From contig JABBOT010000029.1 of the NCBI GenBank assembly GCA_016165875.1, positions 1 to 64,000 of the forward strand: a stretch of 64,000 bases of DNA, read 5' to 3'. The DNA is from Acanthopleura granulata (Eukaryota; Mollusca; Polyplacophora; Chitonida; Chitonidae). The notes below the pieces were generated by a model. The model made no database searches and was not told the origin of the DNA. It was given only the letters and a program-made list of their open reading frames with translations. The first letter of the stretch is position 1, and every line of letters starts with the position of its first letter. The position numbers were made by a program, and so were the translations under genes. Of the stretch, positions 34,741 to 45,520 are shown piece by piece.

Positions 34741-35639
34741 CATGGGATATAGAATAATATACAATAAATAAAGGGAAACAAAGGAAACATTAAAAAAAAC
34801 CTAAGAAATAATTTTTTAAATTATTGTTACCATCATCTACCGTACTTGTCACAAAATTCCTTTTTTTATATACCTTAATTCTTCTAATTTTTAGGACAAT
34901 GTTAGTGCTACTGAAAGAAAAAAAATCTATCTCTTTCCCAGTGTTTTCGGAGAAGTAAAGATTTGAGCATATTGTTCATTAGATGGACTAATCATGTTGG
35001 AAAAGAGAAACTGTGTATTCCATCTATAATTACATGTATACAGGATAAAAAGAGTAAATCAAACGTCCCCAAAATTAGAAAATTAGGGCAGGGCTACATG
35101 TAGGCCAACCTGAACTTATAAGTATACTTTGAAGCTTCTCAAAAAGTATAATATTACTTGTTGAAGCTAGTTCATCGCTGTAATATACCAAAAGATGTAC
35201 TGTGTGAGTTTCTGATTAAGGATCACAATTTGAGGGACATGAATTTAATTGTAATGTGGATCAGTGTCTCTTTTCAGACGGGGATTTATTCCTTCCACTA
35301 TAGTGTTAAAATAAATTATTATTTAAACCCATGACTTATTCTGGCTGTAATGTGTGAACTGACACACAAGACATGTTGATAGAAAGTATAATAACATACA
35401 CAAGTAACTGGTGAACGGCTCCAGCAATCAGGTCACAGACTCAAATCTGGCGCATGACAGACGCGGCACTGGCTTTAACTGACAAAGCCTGCTATTACAG
35501 CTTGCCGAGATTTTTCGGACTGGTGAAGTTAGTATTGTGGTTTCCTGCAACATCACCTTTTTTGTCATTTTTTAATACAGCAAACAACTGTCTTGTTGTC
35601 CCTTGTTTTAATATGATTGGTGGTTTCCCCAGTACCTAA

Positions 35640-35815
35640 AACCATTTTACATACGTCGGCGGCCAGCATTGTGGTGTTAGGAAACACAGCCCGTGGGAAA
35701 CCCACGACCATCCACGGGTTGCTGGCAGACCTGCCCACGTGCTGCCGGAGAGGAAGCTATCATGAGCTTGACTTGAACTCACACTGACCGACTTGGTGAA
35801 ATGCTCCCGTCATCG
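35640..35815 (-). repeat. SINE family A copy
   Basis: The core words GGCGGCCAGCATTGTGGTG, GGGAAACCCACGACCATCC, GGTTGCTGGCAGACC, GGAGAGGAAGC and CTTGACTTGAACTCACA are all present in order. The left (3') end with ACTCAAGAATATT is missing. Confidence 0.85.
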
Positions 35816-35819
35816 TGTA

Positions 35820-36015
35820 TACATGTATGCTTGGGTTTCCTTGCTCAAACCTCTCAGTGCTGAGTACCACACGAGACAGCAGCAAGTACTGTTGTTAAAG
35901 CTATGACATGATTCGATCTCGCGCCTTTAAAGTGTGCTCTCACGAGACCAGGGAAGTAGTTCTTGAGTTATTGTGCCGTGCTGGGAAGCCTACCACTGGG
36001 CCTCAGAGGTTCTCC
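35820..36015 (-). repeat. SINE family B head fragment
   Basis: On the minus strand GCGCGAGATCGAATCATGTC resembles a B box. AGTACTTGCTGCTGTCTCGT and CTGAGAGGTTTGAGCAAGGAAAC match the family B copy at 42,585 (GGTACTTGTTGCTGCCTCG, TTGAGAGGTTAGAGCAAGGAAAC). It abuts the family A copy. Confidence 0.7.
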
Positions 36016-36089
36016 TCTATTTTAATGAACATGAATGTATCCCTCAAATGCGATATGTACTTGTCCTCAAAAGGTAGCGGTTCTTAAAA

Positions 36090-36400
36090 CATAACCTTTT
36101 GTTGACATATTTGTCGACGATATATAGAAGGTTAGCTAACCCATACATCACAACCTTTGGATGACATATATTTGGTGTCACCTAATGGTTGCATTTATTC
36201 ATCATATACCTGTCACCGAAAGGTAGAAGATTAGCCAACCTATACATTACAACACTTGAGTGACATATATATGGTGTCGCCTAATGGCTGCATTTATTCA
36301 TGATATATTTGTCACCGAAAGCTGGTATTGCTGCTAACCCATACATCGTAACCCTTTGGATGACATGTATTTGGTGCCACCTAATGGTTGAATTTGTTCA
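36090..36400. repeat. ~100-bp tandem repeat, three copies
   Basis: CAACCTTTGGATGACATATA, TTTGGTGTCACCTAATGG, TTGCATTTATTCATGATATA and TTTGTCACCGAAAG recur at 99-100-bp spacing from about 36,151, 36,250 and 36,350. Confidence 0.9.
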
Positions 36401-37327
36401 TGAACTTGACATGGCCTTACCTTTGGGTGATAGCAAAATTTTATATGTCCTTAACTTTAAATAAAATGCCCTTTTACATATCTGCAATAGCTTTCTAGCA
36501 TGGAGAGTATTTTTGCATAGAAAGTGATTTCGTTAACTTTATTTTAGCTTCAAAGGAAGCAGACAGGTTTATGGGGACGCCAACTTCTACATGCAGCAGG
36601 AGAGAAATAACAGCGTTTTACACTTTTGCCCAACACTGTCTATATTCAGGACTAATTCAAAGCAGGTATTGTGTTATGTGGACTTGACCCTTAACCTCTG
36701 AACCCTGATGCCCTCTATATACGTTTATATACGTGGGCCTGTCGGTCCACATAAAACTGAGGTGTCCACATACATAGGGATTATGTACAAAACAGTATGT
36801 TATGAACTGAGAGCATGCGTTTGCATGTTCTTCCCAACATAAATTTCGTTACTGAGTCTTAACGCTACATCTTCCTTCGGTTACTTCTCCCCAATAATCT
36901 TAAAGATACACGGCAAAGACAACTTTACAAGTTGAAGAAGCTAACAGAGTAATCCAAGGCCATTTCCACTCATTCAGCAGGGCAGAAGTGAATGACAAAA
37001 ACGTGGAAAGAAAGTGATTTACGTGTATAAAACCAAGGTTGGGATTGGACCGATAACTCATAGGAGGCATGTTTTGCCATCATCAAATGTTACTCTATAA
37101 AGACCTCTCATGTTTGTGACATTTCACTCTTGAGTGACTTGTAGCCACCTTGAAACCGGCCCATACTGACTTCACAATGAACTGAACCAGGAAAGCCTTT
37201 TCTGTTTGGCATTAAATTGATATCAATCAGCCAGTAGTGAAACATTTGCCTGTTAACAATGGGGAAAACGATCATTTTTATGGAAGTACTAACATCATTG
37301 AACCATAATATACACTTGGAGAGATTT

Positions 37328-37500
37328 ATTTATTTATTTGATTGGTGATTTACACTAAACTCAAGAATATTTCACTTATTCAATGGCGGCCAGCATTATC
37401 GTGGTAGGAAACTGGACAAAACCCACGACTATCCGCTGGTTGGTGGTAGATCTTACCACGCACGGCCGCAGAGGAAGCCAGCATGAGCACCTAGTCATAG
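37328..37500 (-). repeat. SINE family A copy, head missing
   Basis: It starts with a (TTTA)n tail, then TTGATTGGTGATTTACAC, ACTCAAGAATATTTCACTTA, AATGGCGGCCAGCATTATC and GAGGAAGCCAGCATGAGC. The sequence diverges before the tRNA-like part. Confidence 0.85.
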
Positions 37501-37537
37501 GCTATACCATTTAAGGATACTGTTTATAGCAGACAAT

Positions 37538-37953
37538 ATGTCAAGATGTACTCTTTTGCTTTTTAACTTAATTACAAACAATTCACTTTTGCAACATGAA
37601 GCAAGAGGATGTAACTCTGGTCTCCCTTTCGGTTTCTGCATACTTCAGCCAAAAATTCCGAGCGCAGATCCAACTGATTTAAAAGCCATCTCTCAGTTTT
37701 ATTTCAAAGTGCAGGGTGATCTGAAAAGTTTAAAGATATAATGGTTTTCAAATCACTAATGGGATTAAAAATACTCCAGAGAGCAGTGATCACTAACCAC
37801 AGTAATCGAAGATATAAAAATTCACTGAATAACATTTTTATGTTACAACCTCTGCAAGAAGGGTTATTTGTTCTAGACAGTCGAAAACACTTCAACAAGC
37901 TTCCAGCTAGCGTAAGATTAAATTTTGTACTGAATAACATCAAATTTCCATAA
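37538..37953 (+). pseudogene. Possible LINE ORF2 C-terminal remnant
   Basis: Two adjacent plus-strand frames (37,538-37,741 and 37,741-37,953) read like the tail of a non-LTR retrotransposon polyprotein: MVFKSLMGLKILQ, HSNRRYKNSLNN and FVLDSRKHFNKLPASVRL. That pattern recalls the usual LINE ending (FK-L-GL, then KLWNSLP--LR). No reverse transcriptase catalytic motif is in the window nearby, so this is a weak call. Confidence 0.3.
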
Positions 37954-37999
37954 GGTTATAGTGACAGCATTAATCACTACAATATTCATGTGCTCACAT

Positions 38000-38600
38000 A
38001 ACTATAACTTCTTAAAACAAGCAGACAGTTACTGAGCAACTGAGAAATGAAATGTATCTATACATTATGGTCTGAATAAATTCCATAAGCATGGTTTGAC
38101 GAGAAAGGTTTTTTTTTTTTCTTCAATGTAGAAGTACTGGTATCACTAACTCACATCACAGATTGATCTTGATGAATTTAAACATGTTCTTTGATGACAG
38201 ATTACAGTGGAATGTGATGATTTAGGGTAAAGATCCAGACAGCTATATAATGGAGCAATGCACCGAGCTGTACAGCAAATATGAACTACTTCATTAAACA
38301 ACTGATTTTCGTTGTCAGCAAAAATGCCACCAAAGTGTAGTTTTAACGTTTATTCCGTAAACATTAAAACGTTCTAAATCCTTAAAATGTACAGTCATGC
38401 TAACTCTAAAATACTCTGTAGTAGATCAGAGATGTACTTAGAGGCATAGAAAACCATGGTATCAACAGCCAGGGATAGACAAAAGTGTATCAAAGCACTG
38501 AAAATCCCTCCTCCCTTAAGATTTCTGAATTTGACATTTTGTAAGTAAACTATGTCTACCCTACTGTACAGCAGGCATTACATTTTGATCCGTTACTGAG
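38000..38600. other. No gene seen
   Basis: AT-rich sequence with a 12-T run near 38,110. I see no supported feature. Confidence 0.5.
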
Positions 38601-38725
38601 TGAGTGATTTTTTAGGCCTTAATGTCGTACTGAAGCATCGCGCCAAAGACACCAGACATGACACCCACTTTGAAGTCACATTAAACTAGACCAGCGGCAA
38701 CCTACGCTAATCTTCAACAAAACTG
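38600..38725 (-). repeat. SINE family B fragment
   Basis: On the minus strand TTTAATGTGACTTCAAAGTG, GGTGTCATGTCTGGTGTC and CAGTACGACATTAAGGCC, then CACTCACTCAGT, match the body and tail of the copy at 42,585-42,833. Confidence 0.75.
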
Positions 38726-38729
38726 ACCT

Positions 38730-40905
38730 CTAACAGAGCTTCAGTTTGGCTTGAAAAAAAATTGTGAACTGCTCTTGACAGTTTATGTCATGATTTTTCC
38801 ACAATCTACCGATGGTTCATACTGAGCAGCAATGTTTGGTCTTGACTGCTTTTGAACTATGGCTTTAAATAGCATTTCACATTGAGGCTTTAGAGGATAT
38901 TTCAGCTAAATCAAGCAAATATTACAAACTATTATTGTTTGCACATTTACTTAATTACACTACATGATATTTACAGTGAAAGTTTGGAGTTCCCCAGTTA
39001 GATATTTTTTCTGTATTTTTAAGGCCTTGGCCTTTGAGAAGAGCCCTTCAGTTTCACTGATAAAGGAGACCATGTATAGAACCCTTAAAATCACTATGTC
39101 ATAACGTTTTCAAGACCTGACTTTGTACCTAAGATAGTACCACTGGTATACTTTAGGAAATTATGAAATAAACTGTACAGAGCATGTAAAAAATAGGGTT
39201 CCCCCAGATGTCAAAACTTATGCAATGTTACAGTTTGTCGTTGAAGTTTCAGGGTAGTCTTGTTTGAGCAGTGATTATTGAACATGAACCATGTAATTCC
39301 ATACACATGATTGTATTGCTGTCCACACGAAGGTCAACAAAGCCATATAATAATTACACTAGATATGAACATTTTTTTTTGATATTAAGATACTAAAATC
39401 TATCATGAGTTTCTTCACCACTTTAGTACACCATGGGTATACCTGGAATAATACAAAATTTCAAATTGAAGGAGTAAACATGTTGAAAAAAGACACTACC
39501 TACCCAATCTTGTATTTTGATAGTGGGCAGTGGTTTTGTACTGCCCAGGACGAGCCCTTAAATGTATATGTCCCTTTACATATATCTGTTTTATGACAGC
39601 CATCGTTAAAGATGTTAAATATGTAATAATATATACACATATAAATGTGTAAAAACACAGACTGTTGAAGTGGTCACATAACATGGATATGTAAGTTACT
39701 CCATATGTAATGAAGACCTGAACACACTGTGTAAAGTGAATGTGCATTTGGGTGTAATGCTGTACTAAATGGCATTTCAGGTTTTAGATAGCAGCACCCG
39801 TGCATCCACATTGTCGTGGGAGAAAACATGGCCAAAAGCCAGCGAAAACACCTGCTCGTTGGACAGAGTTAGGCTGCCCTATATTATAAAGACAGATAGC
39901 AGTATTTGAACCATTATCTCTTGATAGAAATATTGTTTGACCACTCACCCATTCAATAAAAATGGAAACATTGCTTCAATAAATTTTTGCATGCACAATT
40001 TCAGATGGTAAAGAAGTTATACACAGTGTCATAAGAATGGGTGCAGTACATTTAGGAGTTTGGTTGCGTTGTTGGTGTTTTAACTCTGTACTTTACAGTA
40101 TTTTATTTTTATTATACAGTACTTTTCAGCAATATTTGGGCTGTCAAATAAAAAGCCAGTTATATGATAACACATGGATTCGAGCCCTGACCTCGAATGG
40201 TGAAAGGCTACAGATCAGCTTAGAGCTATCGAGATATCAAGGCCCATACATTAAGGGTATTTTGAACTGAGATGTAAAAACATGCAAAGACCATCAAAAT
40301 TTAACTGCCACAACTTGCAGGAAAAAAAGAAATGTCTTTAGACCGTGTGATTTCTGTAGATCCCTCCTAAGTAAGTTACAGGCAGTACAAGTATAAAGAT
40401 AGCTTAATTCTAGTACCAGTAATAAAATGCACCCTAATTCCCAATTAAGCACCGTAGATTAACTGAATATATGTAGCCCTTTATTTGTTGATTAACTACA
40501 GTAATTGAATGTTTAGTAAGACAACTTCAATTACACCAAGAGAGATAAGAACACCACTTCTCCACACATTAAATTCCTTTTATGCAAACCCATGCACAGA
40601 AAAAAGTAATATCTACAAGCATCATTCTGAAAGCTTACAGATCTTGCGCTACCTGCTACAACAAATACTGATTTCTTACCATCTCACTCGACTGTGTGTA
40701 ACAACGTTCCTTTAAATCCGCAGACTTCATCACTTTCAACAGCCATAAGAAGTTTTGAAATTTTGGCCAGTTCAATGGTTGATTCATGCTGTCGGTAAAC
40801 AGTTCTGCAGATATCTGTGTGATGACCATGGTGACTGGACAACCTAATTCACCATCAGATAAAGCCAGGAGGGGAAAAATTAGATAAACGCTACCATTAA
40901 AAAAC
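38730..40905. other. No gene seen
   Basis: AT-rich, unique-looking sequence. Small open frames lack motifs or splice context. Confidence 0.5.
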
Positions 40906-41182
40906 TATTTATTTATTCATCTATTTACTTGATTTTTGTTTTCCGCCGTACTTCAGAATATTTCACTTACACCAGAGTGGCCAGCATTATGGTGGGAGTA
41001 AACTGGGCAGAGCCCGAGGGAAACCCATGTCTATCCGCAGGTTGCCAGCAGACCTTCCCACTTTCGGTCGGAGAGGAAGCCAGCATGAGCTGGACTTGAG
41101 CTCACAGCGACCACATTAGCGGGAGACTTCTGGGTCATTACGCTGCGCTAGCGCGCTAACCAACTGAGCCACGGAGAAACCC
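40906..41182 (-). repeat. SINE family A, full-length copy with tRNA-like head
   Basis: Read on the minus strand, the head shows TGGCTCAGTTGGTTAGCGCG (an A box) and GAGCTCAAGTCC (a B box), as in tRNA genes. A conserved core follows (CTTCCTCTCCGACCG, GGTCTGCTGGCAACCTGCGG, GGGCTCTGCCCAG, CCCACCATAATGCTGGCC), then AGTGAAATATTCTGAAGTAC and an (AAATA)n tail. It is a tRNA-derived SINE and the reference copy for the fragments elsewhere. The core may belong to a widely shared invertebrate SINE domain, which I cannot confirm from sequence alone. Confidence 0.9.
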
Positions 41183-41630
41183 CATTAAATAAGTTAAAAT
41201 TAAGTTTAATTCGAAAACTGAAAATAACATTCATTACCAGTAAATGAAATTTTTGTTCGTTAATGTGTGCCAGGTTTTACTTATTATCGGTGACTTTAAG
41301 GACGAAATAAGGAAAATTTCAACCAAAATTTAGTCTAAATGTACATTTGAAAGCCATTTTTCTTTCAGTCCAGCAGGTTTTGAATTTGTGTGTAAGTGGA
41401 AGTGTCCTCGTGTAATTCATCAATCAATCTTAATTGATTAATTAATCAATCTTCCCGAACATTAACAAACCTACATGCTTATAGATATGTAGTCGACCTT
41501 TAATCCACGCACTAACGGATCGAGGGCGCATCCAGCGAAATATCCATGGATATGGACGTGGCATGAAAATGAGTTGAAAGCGAATTAGTGAGACAGGACT
41601 GCACCAAACACTGAAAGTAACTTTTATTTC

Positions 41631-41850
41631 TTGATTTATTTGACATGTGTTTTACGCCGCACTGAAGAATATTTTACTTACACGATGGTGGCCACATTAT
41701 GGTGGGAAGAAACCGGGCAGAGCCCGTAGGAAACCCAAGGCCATCTGCAGGTAGCTGGTAGACCTTTCACGTACGGCCGGAGATGGTACCATCATGAACT
41801 GGGCTTGAAGTCGAGCGAGAGGCTAATGGGTCATAACGGTATTGTTTAAT
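41631..41850 (-). repeat. SINE family A copy inside the fold-back element
   Basis: The copy has TTGATTTATTTGACATG, GTTTTACGCCGCACTGAAGA, GATGGTGGCCACATTATGG, AGAAACCGGGCAGAGCCCG and TACGGCCGGAGATGG. The right end keeps part of the head (GGGTCATAACGG). Confidence 0.85.
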
Positions 41851-42584
41851 GATAATGATGTAAACCCTTCTGAACTGTGTTTTGTGCCACCAGATAACAC
41901 GTATGTGGTTCTTTTAACTAACTGCTAATCTGTGTGAAGACTATGAACACATGTATCCAAACCGTGTCTGTCGATACAATCGCCGGGTATACCTTACCCC
42001 ACATCTGCTGGAGGCATTGAGACCGAATGATGATGGGTCTCTGGTAATATCGTTCCAGAGATTGTCCAGACAGGCTGGCAGGCATTCCGGTGATGTCTGC
42101 GGTAAGAGACCACCTTAATGAATATAGGAAATGGTGGACAGCCTGGATTAAGTTATGTCCGATGTCGCACGCATGGTTCAGGGTCAGCAATGTATAGTGG
42201 CGACGGTAAATTTAAGCGGCGAAGTGATGCAAGTTTGGTTTTAAACTGATGCCTTATTTTCATTTGTGTTTAACATTGCATACTTCTCTTGAATGTCTTG
42301 TTCTAGATTTCAACACTCTTTCTGGCAGGCTGAATTAATGGTACACTGCAAAAATGTTGCTGTTCATCACTTTTGTCTTTGAATATGTTTTTTGCACTCG
42401 TTTTTGTTGCTTCAATTCTCAGCGTGATACATGGAGTGCACCTGATTCAAAATGAACATTTCATTAGCTGCACTGGTACCAATAGCTTCACCTCCGAGGC
42501 TGGAATTGCATGACTGGCAACATCGCATGGACTTGTTTCATTATGTTGTTAACCATAATTCATCCTTGATGATATTAAAAATGG

Positions 42585-42833
42585 TACTTGTTGCTGCCTC
42601 GCTTGGCGCTCGGCATTGAGAGGTTAGAGCAAGGAAACAGGACTTGTCGGCCCGGTGTCAGGTTAATGTGACTGGTTGGGGTGTCATGTCTGCTGTCTTC
42701 GGCATGATCTTCCAGTGGAGGCATGGACAAGAAGACACACGATAAGTACACATCATCGGGACTCCTCGTCGTCATATGACTGAAACATTGTTAAGTACGA
42801 CGTTAAACCCCAAGCCCTCACTCACTCACTCCT
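42585..42833 (+). repeat. SINE family B, near full-length
   Basis: GGTACTTGTTGCTGCCTCG, GAGAGGTTAGAGCAAGGAAAC, GTTAATGTGACTGG, GGTGTCATGTCTGCTGTC, GTCATATGACTGAAACATTG and TTAAGTACGACGTTAAACCC end in TCACTCACTCACTCC. The ending is typical of an invertebrate SINE/LINE-mobilised repeat. Confidence 0.8.
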
Positions 42834-43705
42834 TGATGATAAAAATAACATGATGTCATTCTCTTCACCCTGCTGATATACAAACTAGATACCTGTCTGA
42901 AAACTACGATATCTCCCCTAATCTCCCAGTGTTCGTTAAACCAGAGTATCTGCACTCGAGACTGCTTCTAAATTACGCCAATGCCTTCCTCCTACAAAAA
43001 ACTTTGTTACAGTGTAACTTGCTCAGATACTTTACATACAGCAGAACACCTCATTCGACAGTCTTCTAAGGTTTCCGATCGGTGGTCAGTTACTTCGGGG
43101 GGGGGGGGGTTACGTAAACAATACCATATTTGTGGTATTTTAAGCTAAATAGTAGTGCGTCTGTGATTGGTTACAACATTCAATATTTCTGGAACACAAT
43201 TTTTGTTATTAGACCTGGTAAATACTATAAATGTTTGTTAATGTCAAAATTATTCACTAACGAACATTTTTGGACACTATCTGCGTTTAGGGCAGTCCTG
43301 TCTCACTGTAGTTCGCTTTCAATTCATTTTCATGCCACGTCCATGGATATTTCGCTATCCGTTAGTGCGTGGATTAACGCTCGACAACAGATCTATAAGC
43401 ATGTAGGTTTGTTAATGATTGGGAAGATTGATTAATTAATCAACTGATTAATTGAATTAATCACCGGCGGACATTCCTACTTACACACAAAGTCAAAACC
43501 AATGGGTGAAGAGAATTGAAATAAAACGAGGTATCATGAAGGTTGTAAAATCTTATTCCCGATGTTTTCCGTGTTGCTGCCGTTGTCAAACCAGCAAAGA
43601 GCTGGATTAATGTTCATGAAGTTACTACAAGCCACAACGGACGTTGGGCAGAGCTTGTTGACCAGTTCAACCATACATCTTGTTGATCCACCAACTAGCT
43701 TAGTA

Positions 43706-43898
43706 AAGTACAAAAGCATAGAAACTCCGAAAAAAGAAATGTAACACATGGTTGACGTTCTCAATATTTCGACTAAGTTTTACTTGTCATCTTCAGGAGA
43801 TCTTCTCCTGAAGATGACAAGTAAAACTTAGTCGAAATATTGAGAACGTCAACCATGTGTTACATTTCTTTTTTCGGAGTTTCTATGCTTTTGTACTT
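43706..43898. repeat. Perfect palindrome, 95-bp arms, 3-bp spacer
   Basis: Arms 43,706-43,800 and 43,804-43,898 are exact reverse complements around TCT. A 13-bp direct repeat TTCAACCATACAT lies at 43,666-43,678 and 43,897-43,909. The right arm contains CTGAAGA, a short stem (GACAAGT...ACTTAGTC) and GAAATATTG, which fits the CUGANGA...GAAA core of hammerhead ribozymes found in Penelope-like retroelement ends. Confidence 0.95.
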
Positions 43899-43916
43899 CA
43901 ACCATACATGTCGCTG

Positions 43917-44090
43917 TTATTACATAACACGGAAATTTTTGTTACATAACTCGGAGACTGGATTATTACATCACACGTGAAATTTTATTACGCTACTCGG
44001 TGATGTTACATGACATGGAAATTTTTACTACATTACACGGTAGTTGTTACATTACTCGTATATCATTACATAACACGGTGTAATAGGTGT
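43917..44090. repeat. Short degenerate repeat TTACATAACACGG
   Basis: ATTACATAACACGGAAATTT-like phrases recur about eight times at spacings of roughly 20-25 bp, alternating ACTCGG and ACACGG. Confidence 0.75.
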
Positions 44091-44196
44091 CACTAATTCA
44101 GTGCTGAATGGGCTACCAGTAACCTACATGTACGCAACGCGATATTCGGCAATGCAGGCAGCTGAAACGGTTGTCTGTCTAATCAATCAGACATTG

Positions 44197-44762
44197 TGTG
44201 CTACGGATACAACGTCGAACAGAGGTCCATTTGATAAATCAGGGGTATTTTCCTATTCGTATTTAGGCGCTGCCTAGCCTATAAAATCTGTATGTTCCTC
44301 AATCAGCAATGATCAACCGAGGGGATGGCACAGTGCAGGTGTTTCAAAACCCTTCTGTTAAGCTTACATCGCTTGTTTTAGGAAGCGGCCCCCATTATTA
44401 ACTACTTGCCGATCGAAAGACGTTTTTGTTTATCTTAAATTCTTGGCTTTTGGTCTACACAATGTAACAGTGTGAATCCGGCATCGAAAAACTCCAAATC
44501 ATGGAGATTACCAAATTGTCATGACGGTTGAATAAACATGGCGGACTGGGGGTATTTTTGGCCGCAGCAATGGTCTAAAACACCCGACATGCCCCTTACA
44601 AAAGTGTTTTAAAACCGCTGCGACATGCAGTCCCCTCGACTGATCATTGCCTTTTTAGGAAATGCAGATTTTAAAAGCTGGGCAACGTCTAGATACGGAT
44701 ATGAAAATAACCGTATTTTCTCAAACGGACCTCTGTTAAACGTTGTATCCGCAGCATACCAC
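44197..44762. mobile_element. Fold-back (MITE-like) element, ~165-bp arms
   Basis: The left arm (44,197-44,365) reads GCTACGGATACAACGTCGAA, CAGAGGTCCATTTGA, GCAATGATCAACCGAGGGGA. The reverse complement of 44,590-44,762 reads GCTGCGGATACAACGTTTAA, CAGAGGTCCGTTTGA, GCAATGATCAGTCGAGGGGA. The arms are roughly 75-80% alike by eye. No coding capacity is seen. Confidence 0.8.
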
Positions 44763-45132
44763 GTCTCATTCAGTAGGGTTGAGAGCGAAAGGAATTTTGT
44801 GTAGTATTTCAGGAAAGGACAAAGACATAGAGGGTGCAGAGGAGGCAAGATGTATTCTGGTTATCAGTACAAGTCTACGTGTACATCCATAGCTGTTGCC
44901 AAGCATGGCTGAGACCCCCACTCGTACCTTACTCACTGGTACATTTACCAAGTGTACACTGTATAAGACACTACACTTTGCTTCTCCTATGACAGAGCAC
45001 ACACATGGCAATAAATCTCAGCAATAGTCTTATGTCCTCGAATGCTGTTCCCAGGTTTTCAAAATACCAAGAATAATGGGCTTTACGACGGGTAAAAACA
45101 GAAGAAACACATATATGTACTTGTCTGCTTCT

Positions 45133-45138
45133 TTTAAT
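45133..45138 (-). promoter_or_regulatory. Possible poly(A) signal for the distal last exon
   Basis: The minus strand reads ATTAAA about 155 bp past the stop codon of the exon ending at 45,291. A second candidate, AATAAA, lies about 1.3 kb further on at 43,984-43,989. No comparable close signal was found after the proximal last exon at 48,399. Confidence 0.3.
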
Positions 45139-45290
45139 GTCTGGTATGTATTTCCACTGAGTACATGGCGGGCCGTTTAGTCCACAAACTGTAAAGATGA
45201 TGGTTATATTCTCAGACAGACTAGTCCATGTAAATACTTATATCATGCCTCTTTATATACATAAGTATAAGATAAACTATGCATCTACTA

Positions 45291-45520
45291 TCACTGGAGA
45301 CGACCAGTTTTCTGTTCAGAGGACGGTTGAAGCCTATCAACTGGCAGAGTCTGTTCACTATCACGCTGTAGCGTATCGAAAGCGGTTTTTGTAAGCCTGG
45401 GCGTTACTGAGGACTGGCCAACAGCCCCGTAGGTCTGGAAGGGCGGAGCGCTGACCACCAGTAAGTTCTCCTGTTCCAGGGTGCTGTGCATCAAGCCATA
45501 CCCGAAATAGATTAGGAACC
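45291..45520 (-). CDS. CAT transporter last exon, distal alternative
   Basis: Acceptor TCCGTGTATAG is followed by 230 bp that enter in phase 1 and end in TGA. It encodes [20 protein letters not shown], then [18 protein letters not shown] and a polar tail ending QKTGRLQ. The first 14 residues align with the proximal last exon ([11 protein letters not shown] against [11 protein letters not shown]), while the tails are unrelated. YFGYG matches the common CAT form more closely. Splicing to the same donor at 50,669 keeps the frame, so the two exons are probably mutually exclusive. Confidence 0.88.

Larger units (their letters stand above)
41376..43502. mobile_element. Fold-back element with long imperfect inverted ends
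   Basis: The left arm (about 41,376-41,605) and right arm (about 43,268-43,502) are reverse complements. Shared words on the left-arm strand include ATTAACAAACCTACATGCTT, AATCCACGCACTAACGGAT, GCGAAATATCCATGGA, GACGTGGCATGAAAATGA and GTGAGACAGGACTGC. The 1.6-kb middle holds a SINE family A copy and a SINE family B copy. No transposase was recognised. Confidence 0.7.

Noticed and set aside
41918..42190. 90-codon minus-strand frame inside the fold-back element, possible transposase
   Set aside because: No catalytic or DNA-binding motif was recognised, and the opposite strand is open as well.
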